Notes under the pieces: model-generated
Databases searched by the model: none
What the model was told of the DNA's origin: nothing
The model's input: the letters and a program-made list of their open reading frames with translations, nothing else
DNA from: Hansfordia pulvinata
Taxonomy: Eukaryota; Ascomycota; Sordariomycetes; Xylariales
Direction of reading: 5' to 3'
NCBI GenBank assembly: GCA_006538405.1
Contig: BJKQ01000002.1
Coordinates: 4,154,001 to 4,218,000, forward strand
DNA: 64,000 nucleotides
Program-made: the position numbers and the translations under genes
Shown: positions 44,467 through 56,095 of the stretch, piece after piece
How positions within the stretch are numbered: the stretch's first letter is position 1
How the letters are laid out: every line of letters begins with the position of its first letter

Positions 44467-45897
44467 TCAGGCCTTGGCCAGGATCGACTCGGGCAGGACC
44501 TTGCTCTCAACCCGGCGCATGAGCTTGTTGGTCTGCTCGGCCAGACTCAGAGTGATGATGGTGTGGGGGAGGATGCGGGCGAGGTGGGGCAGGAAGCCCT
44601 TGTAGATGGCGAACAGGCCCTCGGCGCGAATGGTGCTGCCCAGGCAGTCGATGACCCCCTTGTAGAGGTTGCCGTTCTGGTTGTACAGGCGCGACATGAT
44701 TGTGTCTGGCACGGGAGAGAGGGGGGAAGGGAAACGGTTAGCATCGGTCGCGGATGAAGCGGTGATCGGGCGAGGGAAGGCGGCGCATGCCGAACATACC
44801 AGGGGGGTGCATGACACAGCAGACGACGAAGCCCGAGACGGTGCTGCTGGCGAGATGCAGAGGAGTGCCCTCCTCCATGCCGAGGTGCTGGACGAGGCGG
44901 CGCTTGGCGAAGAAGTAGGTGGGCAGCTGGACGGAGCTGCCGAAGCCGGTGCGGATCATGGCGGCGCCGGCGCCGCGGTAGAGGCCGGCGATGCCCTCGG
45001 CGCGGTAGATCTGGGACATGCCGTCGAGGGCGTTGCGGTAGGTGTGCTGGGTGCCGACCGGCAGGGAGGGGGAGAAGCTCTGGAGGCGGGTCTTGACGAG
45101 GAAGAAGGGGCTGCCGGCGGCGGCGCCAATGACGCCCGAGGACGCGCCACACAGCATGTTGACGCCGAGGCCCTGCTTGGTGGGGTCGCCGTAGGCGAGG
45201 CTGGACAGGGCGTGGCGCATGGGCTCGTAGAAGCCGAGGCGGCAGCCGTTGAGCAGGACCTGGTAGACGTAGGCGCACCCGAGGCCGCGGTAGATGCCGC
45301 GCAGCCCTTCGTTGCGGACAATGACGGAGACGCCGTGGATGGGGCCCTTGTAGTGTCGCAGCTGGTGGCCCTTGGACTGCAGCTCGCCTTGCAGTTGCAT
45401 TCTGTACGGTGGGGCCCGGGGGGGCAGAGTAGGGACATTCGTCAGTTGCGCCGTTTCGTCCCGTCAGGTTGTGAGCTGAGTGAAGAGGCAACTGACCGGA
45501 TCTTGACCGTCTCAAAGGGGTGGGTGGCGGTGACGGCACCGCAAGCGGCGATGCCACCGGCGATGAAGGCTCTGGATACACACAGATCCCATGTCAGCGA
45601 CGAGGAAAGCAATAACGAGCCGCGGTTCCGAGCCGGGAAAGAGAAGGAGAAGAGAGCTGCGCGACGGAAGAGCTCGCCAGCGCCAATGGCCGCGCCGGGG
45701 TCTGTGTAAGTGACCGGGCACGCAACCGGTGCGTGAGGGCGCACTGGCACATGGGAGTGCAGGATAACTGGACGCTGAGAAGACCTGGCGGGCGCCGTTG
45801 GCAGATGCGCCCCCTCCTCTCTCTCCATGGACGACTACTGAGACGCGCCGTGGCTGGGCTTGGGGAGGAAGAAGCCTTACCCTCCTGTAGTGGCCAT
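44467..45897 (-). CDS. OAC1: Mitochondrial oxaloacetate carrier (OAC1 type, SLC25 family)
   Basis: Minus-strand exons 45897-45881, 45571-45497, 45401-44800 and 44705-44467 give 310 residues, standard for a mitochondrial carrier. The first exon is only 17 bases. All splice phases match and each junction restores conserved sequence. The three carrier signatures are HPFETVKIR (across a splice), SPFFLVKTR and HPPDTIMSR (across a splice), spaced about 100 residues apart. FIAGGIAACGAVTATHPFET and LQLQGEL-type sequence after it are typical of OAC1/SLC25A34-35, rather than of other carriers. The protein should sit in the inner mitochondrial membrane and bring oxaloacetate, sulfate or malonate-like anions into the matrix. 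The first intron (309 bases) is longer than usual here. No frameshift is present. Confidence 0.87.
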
Positions 45898-47837
45898 GGT
45901 GGTCAATGGCAGAGTCGCAACGGCGCACGGTGACGTGGCAGGTCGTTCCTTTCTTTTTTTTCCTCCTTCCGGGAGAGCTGTGACCTTCAAGCGCAACACG
46001 CCAATGGGCGACCGCGGCGGCGACGGCGACAACAACAACAACGGCAAAGTGAGGGGGGCGGCGGCTGCTTCGGATGGCTCGGCGGGTGCGGCGGAAAGCC
46101 AAAGGGGCAGGACGAGTCGAGCTGCTCCAGCGGCCAGGCGGGGAACCCGTTACCACCTCCGGTCCGGGCCACGAAGAAAGCAAAAGTCGGTCGGTCGGTC
46201 GGGGGCGAGAGAGTGTGAGCGCGGTCGGGCTGGGTTGTCGGAGGGAGGCGGAGGTGGGTTGGTGAAGGGGGGGCCGGCGAGGGCGGGAATGTCAATAATA
46301 ATACTGGCAGGATGCGAAAAGGCCTGGATAAAATAAAATATTGGAACAAGGTGAGGCCAGGTGAGGTGAGGCGCGGCTGCGGCTGCGGGCGGTGCAGGGG
46401 CCCTGGGACTGGGGGAACTTGGCGGTGGCAGCGCCGGTGTCGTCAGCGGGCCCGCCCACTGTAAATGGATTGGGTACTCGTACACGGGACGTCCGGGACA
46501 CTCCACTGTTACTCGTACCCCGTTGGCGGGCACGCGGGTTCCCCAGGGCCTGCCAGGCGGCACCACGAGGATCGCCCCGGCGTTGATGTCGCCGGTACAT
46601 GTCCGCTTCCAGTACGAGTTCCCCATCACTCAGCCGGCCAGCGCAATCGGAGCTCGTGCATTTGGAAGCCACAAACCCTCATACTGATTCGGTGGTAACG
46701 CTGACCACGCCCTATTCCTGACTTTCACTACGAGTACACCCCTGATATATTTAAAGCACGAGCATGCCGGTAGGGATGTGCTTCTCAAGGTCTCAAAAGG
46801 TTCCATGCTCGGCAATGCCGAAAGGGCTACCTGTGTCTATCCCCGTTGCCGCCAGACTGACTTTGGTCATGAACTTATTACCGCCAGAAATCACCGACCA
46901 ATCAGTCGCCCGTCCTGACTCGCTGACATTGCTTGCCACCCTCGCCGCCAGCGCCGCAACAGGGCTGGAAACCCGAATTCTTGGTCTCCGTGCGCGACGG
47001 GGTCTTATCGTCTGGGAGCCCGCCGAGCATCTTTGAACCAAATTCACGAGGTCCGATTCCAAGCAATGCCGCGCAGGCTTGTGGCTTCTCGGCTATACAT
47101 ATGGTGGGCCGCGCATTGTCGGTGTTGGTCAACATGTCGTTCGGCTGAACGCCACGGCAAGATGGCTGTTCGAACGCTGGTATTTATATATAACAAGCCT
47201 CCTGCTTCCTGGGCCGCTGAGCTTAGCCCGTCGTCGCAATCCTTACGGCAAGCCCGGATGTACCTATTGGGAAGATGGTGCTCTGATTGCAGAAACTGTT
47301 CTGAGCACCACTCTCGGCTCCCGAAAAATTCGCAGGCTCTGTGTCGCGAGCCGCATAAGCCTGGAGCGAAGGCGCGCCAGACCGCTTCGCGTCCTGTGAG
47401 GCCTGTACATGGACAATCGTCCAGCCAGCCAGCCCTTTTACTAAGGCTATTCGGATGATATGTCGTTATAGACCAAGAAAATAACAGTGAAAGGGGAGCA
47501 ACCCTGTCCAAACTCCCGCGGCGTTGCTCATTATGACTACGGTGCCGAGGCCCGGCACGAGCCGATAGATGGCTCTGCAAGTGGTCTCATGCCCTGCCTC
47601 AGCACCCATGCCTGATTCTGCTCATGCTGTCGCCAGTACCTCCCGAAAACGCCAGATGCTATTCTAATTCGACGAAATCCACGCTATCGCTCAAGTGTTT
47701 CAAGGGCGGCGCGTGTTCACGGAGCGCGCCATGCGATGCACCAGCAATGTCGTTGGTCTACACGTTCAGTGACGTAGGGTGTGCCGGCTCGACTGTATTG
47801 GGAAGGCATTCAGTATCCCCCAAGCTGCACCAACTCC
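45898..47837. other. Intergenic, no supported gene
   Basis: The left part is the OAC1 promoter. A 178-codon minus-strand frame at 47044-47580 and plus-strand frames near 46764 and 47033 lack motifs and splice support, and are not called. Confidence 0.45.
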
Positions 47838-49858
47838 TTAATGGCCGGCCGTGGCCGCGTCTTCGCCATCGGCCGCCGGCCTTCTGCTGGTTTCCAGGCT
47901 GGGTCGTTCCGGATTGCCGTCGAACACCCACGGCCCCGCATCATTGCGGGGTGTCAGCGGCCCTTCGGTTACGTTGCCAACTCCCGCATTGGGCGAGGGC
48001 GTGCGTCGGGCATCAGGCGACAAGGGAGATCCGCGCGAGGTTGAGTTTGGTATCGCCATCGGGGTCGAGGAAGCGTTGGCCGACGCGATACCGGGCTCCG
48101 CCACAGCACCCGAGCTGGGAAGGACCGTCATATCGGCAATCTCGTCGTCGCTTGATGGAGATTGATTGTCCGCTGCCGTGTCGGTTGAGGGGCCGTCGTC
48201 GCCGTGCCCGGCCTCCGTGGTAGGCCCTTCGATTTTCTCCTCCACTGCATCTTCGTAGGCAACATCAAGCTGCTGCCATTCATCAGCAGGTTCGTCGACC
48301 TCGGCATCCAGGTCGGCAGCGGCTCGGCAGTTTGGACACATGAAGATGGGGTAAGAAGGACCGTTGAGCATTTCGCGGATGCATTTATAGTGCCACGTGT
48401 GGGAGCATGGCGCCACGAACAGCGACTGGCACGGCTGCAAGCATGATTGGGTCAGCAAAGGGGCAAGGGCATGGGAGCAAGAGTTCAGTGCATACCGCTA
48501 TCGGACTCAGACATATTGAGCAATCCTGGGCCTGCGGCGCCGATGCGGCAGAAGAAGCGGCTCCGGCCGATGTCATGTTACGCAGGCGCTTGTGCGTAGC
48601 CATGCTGTAGACATACGGTTAGCACTGTATCCACGGGGGTAGTTGGCGAGACTGCGGCGAGTGCATGAGCCAACGCAGGCAGTCAATACGCACTTGAAGT
48701 TGTTGGGTTTGGCTTGCCAGCCGCGGTTAAGTTCGACCCGCATCTTTACACATCGGTATATCATCTCCTCGCCGCCCTTGAAATCGATGCCGAGTTGCAC
48801 GATGTCGCCATCGTTGACAGGGAAGGGCTTGGACTCGGTGCCAGGGGCACTCAGGCGGATGTGGTTGAGGAAGGTTCCGGAGGAACTCTTGACGTCTTTG
48901 ATGTACCATTTCCCGGCTTCATGCCAGAATTCGCAGTGACGCCGACTGACGACCTTGCTCTTAAATCCGACGGGGGCCGCTGAGGGGGCGTTGGTGGGGA
49001 CGGGAGCGTTGTTTTCTCTCTCCGAGTAGCGGCCAACCTTGATCGACTCCTTACCAGTAGGTAGGGTGCGGGAGAGGGCGTGAAGGAGAGAGAAGGCCGG
49101 TTGGAGCGAGCGTCGTAGAAGGCAGAGAAGCGAATAGTGGGCAGCATGTCCAGCGACAAGTCGCCAGTGGTGGCCGAGCGTGAGCGGCCCATTTCGACAG
49201 GGCCGGCAGAAGGGGCCGTGCGGGTGGTCGGGTCGACGACGGGGGCAGAGCCTGAGGTGGCAGCAGTACCGCCACGGGCAGCAGCGGTGGAGGTGTCGAT
49301 AGCGTCACCAGAGACCCTTGCAGCCGGGGCGGGGCGTTGAGAAGAGTCCGTAGCTATGGGAGAATTTAGAGGGCGTGCGAGTTCGTTGTGGCGCGCGGCC
49401 GGGATGGTGTGGGAAAGAGCGCGGGCGAGGGCGCTGGCCGCAGCGGTGGGCGGAGAGGAGGGCGCGGAGGCGGCGGAGAATTGAACGTCGCTGGGAAGGT
49501 GAGCGGCGGCAGATGTGGAGTTCGCGTTTGTGGTGCTGGCAGTTGGGGTGGAGGCGGAGGACGAGGGCGCGGTGTTGGCTGTGGTGCCGGGGGAGGTATT
49601 GGCGGCTGTGGTGGTGTTGGAGTTGTGGTGGTTGTGGTTGTGGTTGCTGGAGTCGCGCGAGGACGAGTGGGTGTAGTGGCGCAGGTGGATGAGACCCCTC
49701 AGCCGGCTGGCGCGTGTCGGGCCGCCCGATGAGCTGTTGGCAGCGCTGGAGACGGTGCCACTGCCAGAGCCGGTAGGTGGGTTGGGCGTCGAGGTCGTGG
49801 TGGTCAGGGGCGGCAGCAGGCCCGGCGACGGCGACGAGGGGGCCGGTTGGGTAAACAT
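47838..49858 (-). CDS. FHA-RING E3 ubiquitin ligase, Dma1/CHFR-like (one frameshift)
   Basis: Minus-strand exons 49858-48694, 48604-48496 and 48434-47838 give about 623 residues after one correction. The first 250 residues are low-complexity Ser/Thr/Asn/Ala-rich. An FHA domain follows, from LPTIRFSAFYDARSNRP through IKVGRYSEREN and SKVVSRRHCEFWHEAGKWY to KDVKSSSGTFLNHIRLS; it should bind phosphothreonine. A C-terminal RING finger has CSICLSPIAPCQ (across a splice), APCSHTWHYKCIREML and FMCPNCR, followed by an acidic disordered tail. This architecture is that of fission yeast Dma1 and yeast Dma1/2, which act in mitotic checkpoint and septin control. The frame breaks at the three-G run 49076-49078, just before the FHA core. 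One extra base restores FTPLSRTLPTGKESI, so a sequence error is likely. Confidence 0.83.
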
Positions 49859-50280
49859 TGATTGAGCCGAATCCTGTGGTAGAAATGGTGCGATGCCGTT
49901 CGGACAGGATCTGTTTCCTGGGCAGAGAAGGAGGAATGGGAATGGTCGCCCGTCCGCCAGCCAGCCAGCGAGCCAGCAAATGAAGTAGCAAAAAAAGCAG
50001 CACGCGAAGGGGAGGCAATGGCAGCCACAGCAGGAGCGGAGATGGCGGTGGGCACGATCAAGCCAGGCCGGGCTCAGGTCAGGGAGGCCGGGTCGAATCG
50101 ATTAGAATGGACACGGACGACAGGGCGGCGGCGGACTGGATCAATCGTAGCGAACGTTGGTCTTGTTGATGAAATTGGCAAGATTGGCCCTGCCCGCGCT
50201 ATTGTTATAGATGACGGGGCCGGGGTCTGGCCTGGTCCAGTCTGGCCTCTCTCCCGCTCCAGTAGGCAGATCTGTCTATC

Positions 50281-50286
<6 letters not shown>

Positions 50287-50317
<31 letters not shown>
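50287..50317. repeat. (TG)n microsatellite
   Basis: About 15 TG units lie some 430 bases upstream of the Dma1-like start codon. Confidence 0.95.
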
Positions 50318-50318
<1 letters not shown>

Positions 50319-50568
50319 GGTCGGATGGTGGCAGACGATCGATTGATGACGGCCGGGAGCGGTTTTGCAAGACCACCAACTTTCAGGTACCTACGTAGGG
50401 ACGGATAGGTCTCGCGTGTTGTGTTAATCGGAGCTGGCGGTCAGGGGGAAATTGAAGATAAAGCCGGCAGGTCGGACTGTGACGACGGTAGTTATAAGAG
50501 CAAGTGCGCGTGCAGAGGCAGCAGGTGCGAGGGCTGCTCAGTTGAACAGAATTGAAAAACCGGGTGAC

Positions 50569-50596
50569 GGCAGGCAGGCAGGCAGGCAGGCAGGCA
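50569..50596. repeat. (GGCA)n microsatellite
   Basis: Seven tandem GGCA units. Confidence 0.95.
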
Positions 50597-52748
50597 CGAG
50601 GGGTCCCAGGAATGCACCCAATAATTCGGGTTATTACCACCTACGAGAGCGGGAAGAGGTGAGTTACCTGTAGCCTCAGTACCCTCAACTGTGTAAGGTA
50701 ATGAACCTCAGGTGCCTCTCCGTACACCTGAGCCGACTCTTCGGGCGGAAGTACACGCAGTAGGTAGGTACGAGTAAGTACCTACCATACCACCCAGCAC
50801 CTCTCAACATATACCCACACCGCGCGAACTTGCGACGGGAACGGGCGGGAGGCGGTCGAGTCAAGCAGCGCAAGACAAGGCCGGCGGGCAGAGAGAGGGC
50901 TGCCGATCTCGTCGTTCTGCACCGGTGGCAGGCGCCGACGATGAGGTCCGTCCCCGGGAGTCGCTGGCGTTTCAAGCGTTGGGTGGCAGCCAGGTGGAAC
51001 CTTTCCCGTTTTGTAGGTTATACCTCTTATTAGGTACATGTAATTATCGACTCAAGGTTAGGTACCTACTTAGGTACCTAGGGATGGATGGAGAATGTTC
51101 CGTGAGGTTGGCGGCAATTGCAGTTGTTTTCTTTCTTTTTTGGCCGTTCCGCTGCTTCTCCTGCCGTTTTCTGCAAGAGCAGAACAAAACAGGTCTGCTA
51201 CCGACATTGAAAGCTGGCGTTCGTCGGCTCGGGCCAGGGCTGAGCTGATGGCAGACGACGGGGAATGCTGGGACAAAAACAAAGTCGGACAGGGGTGGCT
51301 GGGCTGGGCTGGGCTGGGCAGTGGCTGGCCCGTCGCTACATTACCTCGCAGCAGGCCAAGCCGGACTATGTATGTACCTACCTTGCTCATCACCTTAATC
51401 CCTTCTCCGTGCGGGCGAAATGGATATGGTGGACGGCCGGGGGGGCTGCACGCTCTGCCAACTCCATGCCATCAATCTCCTGTCATGTGGCGATCATGCA
51501 CCGACCTCCCTCGCCCAACTAGCCTCCTCAAGCTACGGGCTGCAGGGGGAGGCAAGTGGTGGAGGGCCCACGCCAGGGGTCCAGCATATTCCTGCTCGTA
51601 CGACCACTTCCAAGGCGGGTGAGGTAACGCGTTTGCGCGGACATCCATTGGATGGGATGGCACAGGTCTGTGGTGCCCCACCAGCACAAATTCAGACACG
51701 GGCATCTTTCACGAACGCCTCTCAGGCTGTCTGAGTGCGTGCGAACTGAGTAGTAAGTCCAACGAGGTGGGACTTGTAACGCACGAGTATACTCGTAGCG
51801 AGCAGATGCCTACCGTGCCTGGGTGCCTGATGACATTTCATCGCAGTAGAATACATGTGTCGTCCGGCAGCCCACATGGGTTGGATGGGCGTGACCCTGC
51901 TTCCTCTCGTTTTCCTAGCCTCCACTGTTCCCAGCAGAAGCCCATCTCTGCCCGTGACCTGCCTCGATTGCAGGTCAAGCAAGCCAGATTGATAGACAGG
52001 AGGGGTCGGAGGCGGGGCTGAAGGTGGATGCCCAGATGAAGGGTGATGATATACTCACATGCTAGGAGGGCTACGATAGCGACTGGATCCAATGCTCTGG
52101 GGGCATTTGCCGTGTCAAGTGTCCCAGTTGCAGTCCCTGAAGCTTGATGATGATTATGCCGATGACCTGCCTCCCCTTTCCGCCAGCTAGATCGATTCAC
52201 GCCTAGCCAGTTAAGGAGGAAGGGAGGGGAAACGAACCGGTCACGTCCAATGCGGCCCACACGAGTACCTCCACCGTACTCCGTGAGCCTTTACTCTGTG
52301 GTAACCAGTTCAAGTATGCCGGACACACTCTGCATAAGGTATGTAGCCACAGGCAGGGGGCGTTCACGGGCACGAGTACTCGTGAGACTGACTGACTGAC
52401 TGATTAACTGACGGAACGCTTGTCCCAGAGTGGCGCTGCAATTACATGGGTACTACAAGTACATGTGGGTGGTATGCACTCATACGAGTACGCAGGCCGT
52501 CCGAATGTACAGACAATGGTAAGCTACCCGCCTTGCCATGGTTACGGCAGATAAGCAAGTCAAGATAAAAGTCAGCCAGGGCAGCCATCGTCTTACTGGC
52601 CAAATAACGAATGAACAATGGAAGGGCTGATAGGCACCAGGCGGCCGACTGACTGCACTGATAATTTGCCGATGGTGAAACTCGGCTTGATGCGCCCGCA
52701 CTCGTGCAATAATAAGAGGCGGGCTGTGCGCAGCTGTCTGCCTTTAAA

Positions 52749-52763
52749 GGGGGGGGGGGGGGG
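52749..52763. repeat. Poly-G run
   Basis: A 15-base G run in the gene-poor region. Confidence 0.95.
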
Positions 52764-54813
52764 CTCTCATTCCGCCCAGTGCGTGCTCGTCCGGTAATGG
52801 CCGCCACTCCGTGCGCCAGTCTGCGCCCTGGTGGTGTGGGCAGATGCTTGGGAGGGGCGACGAGGGGCACGCGAGTCGACGTTGCAGATCAACAAGACGC
52901 ACACGCACAAGCACGTGCAGGCGCAAATGATCATGTATTCTCACCATGCCCGGGAGGGGCTCAACACCTCCAATCTCATGCTCTTTACCAGGTACCTCAA
53001 AGACCTACCTACATGTACCTAACCTACCTTATGAGGTACTCGTGTCAGTACGACCACAAGTATAGTTGCATGTGGCATACGAGTCGAGCATGCTGGTCCC
53101 GGCCATGACGAAGACAAAAACCAAAAGGCCAGTCAGTACCCGCAGTACCCGAGTGTGCTGATGAGTACCTGACCTCTCGTAGGCGTAGGAGGAAGAGCGC
53201 GGCGGACAGATGAGAACACCACATGTATTGAGAGCGGTAAGGAGAAATAAAATAGGACTGCACTGCGCCTCATCCCTGCCCGTGTCCCCTCTGCCGGGGT
53301 TGTCTCGAATGACGTGTATCGTAGGTGGGCCGAGGCCCATTGTCGACGCTCACGAAGTCGCCAGAGCTGCGGCGGACACCACTCGAGACTGAGACTGGTA
53401 TCGAAGCCTGTTGGGAGCATCCTGCCGACCTATACGAGCACTCGTTCACTCAGTATGTATCTCCCGTGTGCCATCCCGAAGGCTGCTATTCTCCTCTCCA
53501 GGTCCGAGAAGAGATGGAGGACAGTCAGCGGAGGAGAGGCCTCTCGGGATAGGGCAAGACGATAATAAATGATCTTTCCAATGCCGCCGGGGCCATCTGA
53601 GTACGAGTAGCCATCAATCGGCTGGGCTGTAGTGTACAGGTACTCTAAATCACGATCGAATCCGCGTCTCAGGCGCGTACTCACTACTCGTCTTAAGGCT
53701 CAGCACACACCATCATGGGAAGACAGCAGCAGTAGAGGTAGGTAGCAGCTGCGGGCTGCGAAAACGGTACGGGTACTTGCACTGGGATGCGACCGAGCCA
53801 AAACTGTAAAAACACGGGTAGCAGGTTGCCCGGTTGCCCTTCATGGTGAGACCAGAATCTTTGAGCAGGGCTGCCAAGATCCATATCGGTACCATCTTCT
53901 TCAAGACCTGACGCCCAAGGAATATCGTCTTTGACACAGCCATCAGATTTCGGGAATTCCACTTGGCAATTGATAAGGTACCTTACCTTTTTAGCTCCAC
54001 GATTGCGCAGGTGGAAGGGAGGGCCAATCGTGCAGCGGCTGGCATCAAATCAGGTACGCTGCGTGCGTTGTGGACCCGATTCGCCTCACACCACCAAGTG
54101 CTACAACTACTTGACGCATAAGTCACCGTGTTGCCTACCCACGCGAACACGAGTGGCCGGCCTCTGTGGAATGTCAACGCGCTCCCTTATCTGCTCCGTG
54201 AGGCCCCCCTCCCGGGGCTGCGATCACGCGTTGCGTCAGGCCCTCCACCTCCAGTTGCAGGCGGGCTGGGGTGTCCGCGGCCCGTTCACGTGAGGCCATG
54301 ATGCAGGCAGGGCGTGATCAGCGCCCCGAATCCTGCGGGGTGGCCTCACAAGCAGGCAGGGCCTCGTGGGACCGATCTGATTTGAGCCTCTTGGAAGGGT
54401 TTAGGCAAGTACTTGACCTATCCACCGTGTCTGAAGGAATGGCTGTTGATGTCGTCGAGTGTTGCCTTTCTTGCAAGTACATCCACTTGTGCGGCCAGAG
54501 GTTTACAACGGATAGCGGGTATATTCTATATTCTCATCCTGTCGCCTCAGCCCGAACTGCGGCGCTCTCGTTAGGCCTGGCCTGGACGAGGACATGGCAG
54601 GGGCATGGATCCGCGTAACGGATGCGGTTTCTGTGCCGTAGAGAACCGCCGCATACCGTTAAGTCGAGGGGCCACGACGGGAGGGGACGCTGTCAGGTTA
54701 GATAATACACGCTGTACATTGTACTTCCAGGCCTGGTCTTCGGCCAGCGCCGATGATGATGATCTAAGATCCTCGCCCCCAAACCATTCCCCATTTCCTC
54801 CCCTCCGCCAACT

Positions 54814-54829
54814 CCCCCCCCCCCCCCCC
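54814..54829. repeat. Poly-C run
   Basis: A 16-base C run in the gene-poor region. Confidence 0.95.
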
Positions 54830-56095
54830 TTGTGCGAATCCGGCTCTCGTTCGTCCGGCTCGGACCCGCAGCGCCCTCGCCCCGGCTCGACTCGAATCAG
54901 CGCCTCAGTACGCCCAGGCCGCCCTGCTCGGTCACGAGCCCAGCACCAAACGACCGCCCTGGCCTGGAATGGCGTCCGGATGACCCTCGCACGCCTGACC
55001 CGGCCAGCACTCGCCCTCTTCCAGCCCGTCCTCGCCCCTCAGCCCCAGTCCTCCACCGGTCCTCCGCCTGCCTGCCTGTTTGTCTGCCTTGTTTGTCTCT
55101 CGTCGAACGTGCCTCGCAGCCGCCCCTGTTTCCTTACGGCCTTCAGCCTCCGGGCCTCAATCACTAGTATGTACCTTATTGTGGCGGCAGTCTCCCACGG
55201 GCACGAGTAAGCCGTCCGTCGCGCCCAGTCAACGTGGAGACGGCATGGCGCAACACCCAGAGTGCGGATCAACCTGTGAGTCAGTTGGCCTTCTCTGCCA
55301 GATGCAGCTCTCGTGGCGACGGCGAGTGCACGATCCGTGCTGGAGCCCCAGAGCGCCTCGTTGACCAGTCTGCGAGGCCACGGTCGTTGTACCCCTGGCA
55401 GGGTCTCGACCTCGCATGCCCTTGTCCAGCCGGATTGTATCTAGAACAGCTGCCCATCGCTCCACGCCCCACAAGCTACAACCGTCGATTTTCAACTCGC
55501 TGGCCAAGAAAGGAATTATTGGCAACTCGCATATCAGGCTGGCAGGATGGAGCTCGATTCCAAGAAGCTGCCTGGGATTTGCTCCCTTACGCCTACCCAT
55601 AGGCGAATCCCGGTAGCCGGACACACGACTTTCCTCATCATATACTGACGAGATCACGCCCTCTGGAATCCAGACTCTTGGCGAAGCTTAACAAAGATAA
55701 TGCCCCTGGTTTGGCGCCGAAATCTCTCGACTCTACAGACGACATCTTATTCCGAGCCATCGCCAGTGCACGAGGCAACAGTTTAACCACGGCCTCGAAT
55801 CTCCCAACATCACCGATTGTAGTGTTGAAAACACTTTTGCAACTGCTTTGGGCTTTGATCACAAAATGAAGTGCTATACAGACGCTAGCTTGCTCGACTG
55901 ATAATTGATCTCAAGGAAAAGTCCATCCCATAGTCCATGGGGCTCGTCGGTTCTGTATCAATGCCAAATATCAAGGACACCGCCAAACTCCATTACGCCA
56001 TTTATGCCCCGTCTCATTTCCATGCTCAATCAAGTGTCATGGCCGTATCTGTCCGTCTGGCAGTCTCCCGCCGGGTTTTTCTCAAGCGAATCTAC

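Larger units (their letters stand above)
49859..56095. other. 6.2-kb repeat-rich region without a supported gene
   Basis: This contains the Dma1-like promoter on the left, then simple repeats, TACCTA/TAGGTA motifs (for example 50761-50785, 51058-51080, 53004-53032) and ACGAGTA motifs (51782-51796, 52372-52385, 52482-52492). A 201-codon frame at 54605-55210 is Pro/Ser-rich and crosses a poly-C run, so it is not called. I see no transposon motifs, long inverted repeats or tRNA genes. Confidence 0.5.

Noticed and set aside
44669..45709. Plus-strand 346-codon open frame opposite OAC1
   Set aside because: It mirrors the OAC1 exons and introns on the other strand and has no motif. High GC makes long antisense frames common.
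47044..47580. 178-codon minus-strand frame
   Set aside because: No motif, no neighbouring exons and random-looking composition.
54605..55210. 201-codon frame in the gene-poor region
   Set aside because: Low-complexity Pro/Ser/Arg sequence across a poly-C run, with no splice or motif support.
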